64,000 nt of DNA, taken from the NCBI GenBank assembly GCA_016584305.1, contig JACEEZ010023407.1, forward strand, positions 565,587 through 629,586. Direction: 5' to 3'. The notes below the pieces were generated by a model, which ran no database searches, was not told the origin of the DNA, and worked only from the letters and a program-made list of their open reading frames with translations. Origin of the DNA: Chionoecetes opilio. Taxonomy: Eukaryota > Arthropoda > Malacostraca > Decapoda > Majidae. A program made the translations under genes and the position numbers. Each line of letters begins with the position of its first letter. Positions within the stretch are counted from its first letter, which is position 1. Positions 57,191 through 64,000 of this stretch are shown here, in pieces.

Positions 57191-59775
57191 CAGGCCCACC
57201 GAGAGGGGGGGTCTCCCGGGGGGCTTTTGCCCCGGGCCCATGGGGTTTGGGGGGGCCCATGGGGTTTTGGGGGGGCCCATTGGGGTTTTTGAGGGGCCCA
57301 TAGGAACCATAAAAACTAGAGGGTTTGCTTTGTAGAACTGATAGATCTCCGAAAAAAACTGAAAAACTATGTGGAATGAAGCAAAGCTAATTGCTTCAAA
57401 ACCCGGACACAAGGGGTAAACTTACGTGGTGTGGGAATGCAGGGACCTAAACGCAAAAGAAGATTTATGATGATGGTGGGGCACAGCAGTTCGTTTTTCA
57501 GAACAAAAAGAAGCAGATGATCACTGAAAAAGAATTTTTTAGAAAGTCGGTTATATATTTTTTGAAAAATTAATTGGTGACGACTGTTACATTAAAGCTG
57601 CCCAAAATATTTTTGAAAAATTTAGTTTCCTCGGAAAAAACCCAAAATATCAGCAAAGGAGCTCACTCACATTAAAAATAAAAGATAGATAGTATCCCCG
57701 CCGTATCAGTCATGATATCGTGGGGGAATTTAAGCCCTACAAAAAAGTTCATCGCTCAAATGATGGGCAAACCAAGGATCTTATATGGGCTTGTTACTCG
57801 TGCTCCGCGCCAACCCGCCCATACCCGTGGAGGGCCCAGCGGGAAGGTAAAAGAGTGTTTTGAACATCATCCATTTTCCCTTTCCCAGGTTTATCACTAT
57901 AAAATTATATCCATTATTTCGTAAATGTTTTTTTCTATAAATTATCAAAAATAAAACAGTAAAACACACTAAAGAAATGCCATTTAAACTAAAAAAAATT
58001 GCATGAACTTAATATTTTCTTAAACTCTTCACCATTTTAAAATTTGCGAGACAAATTAACATGAAAACAAATCAATAGAAACGAGTTTTTAAAAGCTTTC
58101 CATTGATATATTTCGTTTTGTCAATGAATTTGTACCCGCAAAATTTCATTAACAAAAAAAACCCTCACAATCGGGATTGGCAAGAAAAAGTTTCCCTGAA
58201 TCAGTAGGGGTATGTTTTTTATATAAATGATATATACTACACTGTTTTTCTTTTAAAAATTTTTTCTATAATATTTCCCCAAAAAAAAAGTAAAATACAT
58301 AAAGAAAAAGCCATTTTGAGACTCTAAGAAATTCGATGAACGAAATATTCCTTAAACCTTTTCGCCTTTAATATTTTTGGACAAATTATTTTCATGAAAC
58401 GTACAAAGAACGGAATTTTTTTAGCTTTCCACATATATTTTGTTTTGGTTTTTTAATTAGAACCCTGCATAAATTGCATTAACTAAATTATAACATCACA
58501 ATAGGGTAGTTTTTCCCCATTGAGTGTTATTTATTTAGTTAAAGCTAATTTTTGCATAGTTCAAATTTCATTTTATCAAAAAATAAAATATAAATGGAAA
58601 GTAATAAAACCCCCTTCTATTGATAGTTCATTAAAAGGTTTTTTTGCGAAAAATTTTTAAATGGCAAAAGTTTAAGTGAATATAAAATTATGATATTTCT
58701 TCAGGTCTCAAATGGCATTTTTTTAGTGTATTTTTTGTTTTTTATTTGATAATATTATAGAACAAACTTTACAAAGATAACGTATATCATTTATATATAA
58801 ACCTAGGAAAGGGAAATGGGAGTGATGTTCAAAATGTCAGGAGCGTGGCATTGGCCCCCACGGAAATAGCCCAAATGAGTAGGAAGTCCAGTATACAGTA
58901 GTCTTTGGGAAACCAATAAGCCTATTTAAAATTTGAAGTGCTTGACAGAGGCAGACTAGAAGTGCTCTTCCCAAAAGTACGTCAGCCTGGCATTCGCTAA
59001 AAAAACCCGCCACTGTCGCCCCGCAAGTGATCATTCAGCAAAAATCAAGCGAAAAAAAAAAATGTTACGGCAAAAATACCCAACCCGACTTTTTGGGGCT
59101 TTGGGTAATTCAGTATTGAGTCTCAACTTACATGATCTCTTTATTTTGATGTTGTGCTTCATAATTTTGCCCAAGAGGAAAACAAGGAAGCGCCATTGTT
59201 TGTCAAATAAACTTTTCCCAAATGATTATGGGTGTAATCTTGTGTATTGTATTAGATTTTACTTTTACTAATGATTTTGCAGGATTATATTGTTGAATCT
59301 GTATGTTGTTTAAATGTAATATTTGCCAAAAAATGAAAGGGGTGAAGGAATGAGGATAAAATTAAGTTTAAGAGGTGTGATGGAAGGTTTTGAAGGGTTT
59401 TGGGGGGAGAGATAACAGGGTGAGGGAAGGCATGAAGGGTGAGATAAATTTTTAAGTAATCGTCCAGACCATTTCATTATCCCTGCTTTAATGCAGTCAA
59501 ATATAGCCATTATCGAATATATCAACAATATGTTGTCACTTTTTGCATCCAGTCAGCCGTTTTTATAATCCGCTTCCGCACAATCCGCAATCAAAATCTG
59601 CAAATTCCTCGAGCTTCCAAAACACTCTTGACGACTAGCAGACGACGCACTATGGAACGCTATGGAAACTCTGGTCACCTATACGTATGGCCCCCACCTC
59701 AACCTTTACCTACTGCAGGAATGGGGGCCCCAAACTAGTCCTGCCCCGGCACATTTAAATTCTCTCGGCGCCCCT
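57191..59775 (+). mobile_element. hAT element in Helitron minisatellite, copy B
   Basis: The same ends and the same TGGGTGAG flanks (57183-57190 and 59776-59783) as copy A. The transposase remnant at 57330-57770 and 58908-59100 is degraded by sequence errors. Confidence 0.85.
57773..58907. mobile_element. Long-TIR fold-back element, copy 3 duplicate (damaged)
   Basis: Counterpart of 50506-51690, 50 bases shorter through many small deletions. It retains GTCCAGTATACAGTAGTCTT at the right end. Confidence 0.75.
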
Positions 59776-60202
59776 GTGGGTGAGTGAATGGGTGTGGGGT
59801 GATGGGTAATGGGTGAGTGGAGGAATTCCCTCCCTTTGATTCCCTCTTTCTCTTTCCATCCCTCCCACCTTCCATTATCACCCCATCATCACCAAAAGGA
59901 GGTGGGATTCCCGCTCTATCTGCACGGGCGACTGTCAGAGCAAACACAGAGGGCACCCCTCCGCTAGGATCGCTGTCGTCCATGAAATAAAAAATGGCGC
60001 GAAAAAAAAAAAAAAAAAAAAATCGCCCCCATGCACCTGTTACTGACACCTCTCGGTGAAGCTCTCTTGTTGGGTTTGGGGTTAGGGGTATTAGGGGTTG
60101 TTGTTGTGGAGGCGAAGAGAGAGGACGTGTGTGAGAGAGCTACAGGATTCCCACAGCTTTTTGCGAGGATTTCTTTGAGTAGCTACTGCAAGAAATAACC
60201 AA
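59776..60202. other. Residual Helitron minisatellite and unassigned sequence
   Basis: 59776-59820 is GGGTGAGTGAATGGGTG-type minisatellite. 60003-60022 is a poly-A run. The remainder is unassigned and may be 5' UTR of the retrotransposon. Confidence 0.5.
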
Positions 60203-61257
60203 GATGGTTAAGAATCGTGGGGGTGTGAAAAGTGGTACCGACGGTGTAGGGTTGAGAGGTGTGGTGTGTGGTTTCACTTGCTTGTGTGGGGCGCTTGTGG
60301 TCAGCATGAAGTGCTGAAACACGAGAACCTGGGTATTTGTGTGACCCAGCGGGATTGTACCAAAGAATGGGGAAGAAGAAAATGTAGGAAGAGAAACTTT
60401 AAAACGACCGAAAAAGGCAGCCATCTGAGAATGAAAGCGGGAAAAAGGAGACATGAAGGGGGCCCGGGGTGCAGACCACCCCGGCCCCCCTGTGGAAACA
60501 AAAATAACAAAGGGGGGCCGAGACTAAACCACTCCGCCCCGCGAGAAAGCACGAAGGAGGCCGGGGCCGACACCCCACCCCCTTTGAAAAGAGCACGAAG
60601 AAGGCCGAGGGCAGACTAACCAGAAAAGGTAAAAAAAGGAAAAGAAACCCAGCCACCGGATGGGGTTTGGGGGACAAAGACAGAAAAGACCAGCACAGGG
60701 AGACGAGGGTGAGGAGGGCCCCAATAGCATTTTTGGGGACAGCATGAAAAGTATGCACCGAGGCAGGTCAAGTGTCCTTCCCAAAGGGGATGGCGCACCG
60801 CTCTGGGAGGAACCAAAAACAGCAGGGGCAAAAAAAGTTTTGGAAGATACAAGGATATGGAAGACGGGAAGTGGGATCCAAGGTGGAGGGAAAAGACCTG
60901 GAAAACATAAGATGCGAAGGACTGGAAGGAAGTGGGGAAGCAGTGAAGGCTGTGGGGGCAAAAAAAAAATGTTGGGCAGTGGGGGTGACTGCGGCGACCC
61001 CTGAAAACACCCACTACGAGAACCCAAGAAAATAAACGAACAAGAGGATTTTTGAAGAAGTGCTGAAGTTGAAGATGGAGTGGCTGAGAGAGAAAAAAGG
61101 AAGCGTGAGCTTCTTGGACTTGGACGGACCCCTGAAGGAGGACCGGTTGTACGACAGGGATGGAGTCCACCTAAATGAGGCCGGGTATGAAAGGATGGGA
61201 AGAAGACTGCGGGAGTGGGTAAGAGCCAGGTCGACGTGCAGCGTGGACATGGCTTGA
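60203..61257 (+). pseudogene. Retrotransposon ORF1 with SGNH hydrolase-like domain (frames broken)
   Basis: Begins MVKNRGGVKSGTDGV. A GDS motif near 60738 (block I of SGNH/GDSL hydrolases, nucleophile Ser) and, at 61150-61185, YDRDGVHLNEAGYERMG (block V with D-x-x-H) frame the domain. In between are an IWK...G segment and AVGAKK.W.VGVTAATPENT. ORF1 proteins with such esterase domains are known from CR1-type retrotransposons. The stretch 60.2-60.9 kb has indels, probably sequencing errors, so the true frame may be open. Confidence 0.65.
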
Positions 61258-61317
61258 CGAGGACAGAAAAAAGACTCAGAATGAGGAATAGAACACACCA
61301 CCCAGGCAAGAGAATGC

Positions 61318-61967
61318 ATGAAGTTTGGTTGTGTGAATGTGAGAGGTTGGAGTGTTGGGAAGTATGAGGATGTATGCAAGGAATTGAATGAATGGAAATT
61401 TGATTTAGTTGGTGTGACTGAAACCCATTTAAGAGATGAAGTACGAATGGATGATAGTGAGTATATGATAATTGGAAAAGGACGGAAAAAACAAGAGAAA
61501 CTAGGAGGAGGGGTTGCCTTTCTTCATAGGAAGGAAGGAAACCTCAAATTAGATGAAATAGATGTAGGTAACAGTGCCATGAGTGAGGATGTTCTTGCTG
61601 TCAGAGTAGAATGCTTGGGTCAGCACGACAAGCGAAAGAAGTTTATAGCTATTGTGGTGTACATAACGGTTGAAGGTGATAGAGCAGCGAGAGAGAACAG
61701 AATGAAGTACAACATTCTGAAGAAGATTTTAGAGATCATGCCGGAGAGGGTGTGATGGTTATGGGTGATATGAATGCACATCTGGGTATGCTAGGAGAGC
61801 GAATAAATCAAAATGGTGAAATGCTTGCTGAATTTATAAATGAGTTGGAATTAGAAAACTTGAATGAGACTGTGGCAGAGGGTCGCGTGACGTGGAATGC
61901 AAGGAACCAAGAGAGTGCAATTGATTATGTGTTGGTGAATGGCAAAATGCGCGATAATGTTGCCTGA
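61318..61967 (+). pseudogene. Retrotransposon ORF2, endonuclease domain only
   Basis: It opens KFGCVNVRGWSVGKYEDVCK, then VGVTETHLRDE (catalytic Glu block), GGGVAFLHRKEG and VVYITVE. After a one-base shift near 61750 come VMGDMNAHLG (catalytic D-x-N) and NQESAIDYVLVN. This is an apurinic-type endonuclease in the correct order. It stops at 61967 with no reverse transcriptase and passes into the 61975 repeat. ORF2 starts 60 bases after ORF1 ends. Confidence 0.8.
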
Positions 61968-61974
61968 ATGGATG

Positions 61975-62266
61975 TTGGACAGCCAACAGTCTCTCGCATG
62001 ACTAGAATGTTGTTAGTTCCTCATCGTCTCGTGGTCCTCCAAACTCAGCTCTTTCAACATTCTATGGTAAACACTTTCTTTTTCTCGACAAGCCAACCAT
62101 GAACACATGCATGCACGTTTTTTAGCTATAGATTGGCTCGTCTACGATTGACAATACATATAGTTAAGTGTATAGCGGCGATAGACTGTCTGGGTGTCGG
62201 AGCCTCGGAGGCATTTTTGTAAGCAGTGCAAGCGAACGGTGTGAGTGTGTGTGTGTGTATGTGTGT

Positions 62267-62327
<61 letters not shown>

Positions 62328-62425
62328 TGTTACGGGATGCAGTCAAGAAATTGTGAATTTTCAGAAAGTTGACGAAGAAAATTGACGGAAAAGTTACTAA
62401 TGTGACGCCGCCTTTAGCAGACCAG
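61975..62425 (+). mobile_element. AAGGCGG-end element, right half (second copy)
   Basis: Shares ACAGCCAACAGTCTCTCGCA, TCTCGACAAGCCAACCATGA, TGCACGTTTTTTAGCT and the terminal GACGCCGCCTT with 4040-4560. A GT microsatellite (62242-62330) has expanded where the first copy has (GT)5. The left end is missing. Confidence 0.7.
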
Positions 62426-63225
62426 TTACTGACTAACTGCGTGGTGAAGGTTATATAAATATGCTATGACACATATAATTCATACCTTGAAAATATGAGA
62501 AAATAACTGATATATTTATCTTCGCCACACACAACATCCTGCCCTTCTTCCATGACCCGCAGTGAGCCTCTGAGAAACGAGGGTAATTTCTTTTACTCCC
62601 TCTTGGTAATGTTGCAAACGGGGTAAACATTTCAAAGTTTGAAACACGAAGCGCAATACTCGTACAATTATACGGCTTAATATTTCTTAGTGATCTGCTT
62701 CTATATCCTGACTGTGACAGTGGCTTCGAATGATAATAGAAAAAGAAAATTTGCTTCTAAAAATGTATGGAATGACCAACACAACGCAATATTTTAGAGT
62801 AGCCTGTGAAAAAACAACAGACACAAAAAAATGTCTTAACTGCGGCAGGTAAAGAAAAAAATGAATTACTCCACTAAGATAAAGGGAACAAAACATAGAA
62901 GAGTCAAAGATCCAGAATTCTTTCCTATTCAGCGTAATTGGTGTATTATTGAAACTTTAGTGAAAAACAACAAAGATATAAACATAAAAGAGCTTTAAAA
63001 TTCAGATTAGGAAAATATTTACATAATTTACACATAATTGAAAATTTTGTACAAGTCCCCTGAAACGTTATTCACACCTTTCTTGACGTTACGTGAATAC
63101 CAGAATCTAATTTGAGAGTTAGTCATTGAGAACTACTGGGAAGGAAAAATGATCCCATAAGCCATATATATATATTCTTCAAAAAATAGTAATCGGGGTG
63201 AGGTGATGCAAAAACTAAAAGAGAA
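62426..63225. other. Unassigned A/T-rich stretch
   Basis: No gene, repeat end or RNA motif recognised. Confidence 0.35.
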
Positions 63226-63228
63226 AGC

Positions 63229-63229
<1 letters not shown>

Positions 63230-63265
<36 letters not shown>

Positions 63266-63340
63266 TCTCTCCTTTTCTCTCATCTCTTTCTCTTCTCTCC
63301 TCTCCCTCTCCCCTCTCTCTCTCTCTCTCTCTCTCTCACA
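63230..63340. repeat. CT microsatellite
   Basis: (CT)n with TTCT and CCCT interruptions. Confidence 0.95.
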
Positions 63341-63564
63341 AATATTTTACCTCTCATTCGTCTTTTTTCCTCTTAAATTACTCATGCCTCTATTTCTCAA
63401 GGTAGAGGAGAAGCTTTTTTCGATTTTTATTCTTTTAACAATGTATTTCATATATTTTTTTTTTTTCTTTGGCGCTCACTCGTTTTCTCTTTCTCTCTTT
63501 TGAGATCTGTTTCTACACACCTCTTTTCCCATTTTGATTTCATAATTTACGGCTTTTATCACTC

Positions 63565-63610
63565 GGCATGATCATATATATGTATATTATATATATATAT
63601 ATATTATATT

Positions 63611-63664
<54 letters not shown>

Positions 63665-63676
63665 ATATATATATAG
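63565..63676. repeat. TA microsatellite
   Basis: (TA)n with short breaks. Confidence 0.95.
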
Positions 63677-64000
63677 TACATGGCAACTTATGAAACAAAG
63701 AAATCGAGCGTCCACTCAAGTTCTCATCAACAACGGCTTCAGCGAGGAGACATCAACTGTCAGACTAAGAAAATCATGGAGAACTGGTACAACCTAACGC
63801 CACAAAAAAGAGCCAGACATAACTATTTTCTACCGGGCTTTCTTCTCCCCACGCTCAAGGAAAAAAGAAAGAACTAATATTTACAAAAACGTCAAAACGT
63901 AATGTGAAACCTCAAAATCCAGAGAGAGAAAAAACAAATTATTCAAAACAAAAACCCGAAAACTCAAAACCCAGCGAGAAGACAAAAAAAACCCTTTGAA
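63677..64000. other. Unassigned end of window
   Basis: A 65-codon open frame (63680-63877) is basic and lacks any motif. It ends in A-rich sequence. I do not call a gene. Confidence 0.3.

Larger units (their letters stand above)
55038..62132 (+). repeat. ~7.2 kb duplicated unit, copy B
   Basis: Clean at 55.04-56.95 kb and 59.1-60.2 and 61.0-62.1 kb, poor at about 57.0-59.1 and 60.2-60.9 kb. The poor interval at 57.0-59.1 is where copy A is clean. Confidence 0.9.

Noticed and set aside
47660..62132. A genuine recent segmental duplication
   Set aside because: Complementary quality and the N at the junction favour an assembly cause. Kept only as the alternative.
63680..63877. A short basic protein at the end of the window
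   Set aside because: No motif, homologous copy or splice context; it is flanked by TA microsatellite and A-rich sequence.

Overview
This is eukaryotic, arthropod-type DNA, most likely from a decapod crustacean. The pointers are an arthropod-style PDGF/VEGF growth-factor gene with short exons, TTAGG-based repeats, several tRNA-derived SINE families, very long GT/CT/GA/TAG/TA microsatellites and many non-LTR retrotransposons. The species is inferred; nothing in the window names it. Almost all of the window is repeat and transposon sequence. The one convincing host gene is a PDGF/VEGF-related factor (Pvf-like; four exons, 4742-6310, + strand). A CpG-rich, CCAAT-box promoter with a candidate first exon lies at about 19.1 kb.

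Layout, 1-30 kb. 1-1108 is an internally duplicated Helitron, followed by a broken transposon-type gene (1439-2326), an RT scrap, a MADF-bearing element (3738-4558) and the Pvf-like gene. 6683-7250 is a second Helitron. 7367-10560 is a ~140 bp A-rich satellite arranged as an inverted repeat between two outward-facing hAT-type ends, with an 848 bp insertion in it. 10.9-12.15 kb holds a TA cruciform and a long fold-back element. 12.46-14.86 kb is a 5'-truncated non-LTR element with a third Helitron in its 3' UTR. 14.86-18.85 kb is a GT array invaded by a second retrotransposon and a SINE. 20.67-25.33 kb holds a TTAGG-type array, a broken transposon copy and then a complete 3.3 kb DNA transposon with an intact 775-residue ORF. 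25.33-27.19 kb is a ~1.09 kb-offset direct duplication. 27.9-29.3 kb is GA/CT microsatellite, ending against a relic of a potassium-channel pore exon.

Layout, 30-64 kb. 30.57-31.4 kb has an RTE fragment and a SINE. 32.36-38.41 kb is a cysteine-rich transposon-type pseudogene split by a 5.47 kb block that itself contains a retrotransposon, a Helitron inserted in that retrotransposon, two SINEs and a fold-back element. 38.76-43.21 kb is a nearly complete two-ORF non-LTR retrotransposon with frameshifts. From about 44.7 kb the base quality falls (inflated homopolymers, lost bases). About 47.66-55.03 kb and 55.04-62.13 kb are two copies of one ~7.2 kb unit joined at a single N (55037). Their well-read and badly-read stretches are largely complementary, which looks like an assembly and polishing artefact or an uncollapsed haplotype. 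Each copy holds a CXC gene tail, a TIR element, a ~170 bp tandem repeat, a hAT element in Helitron minisatellite (8 bp target duplication) split by a fold-back element, and the ORF1 (SGNH hydrolase-like) and endonuclease part of another retrotransposon.

The useful biology is the nesting order. Helitrons entered retrotransposons between A and T with no target duplication, the hAT entered Helitron minisatellite, and the fold-back family entered the hAT with 7 bp duplications. This gives a readable relative chronology of element activity.
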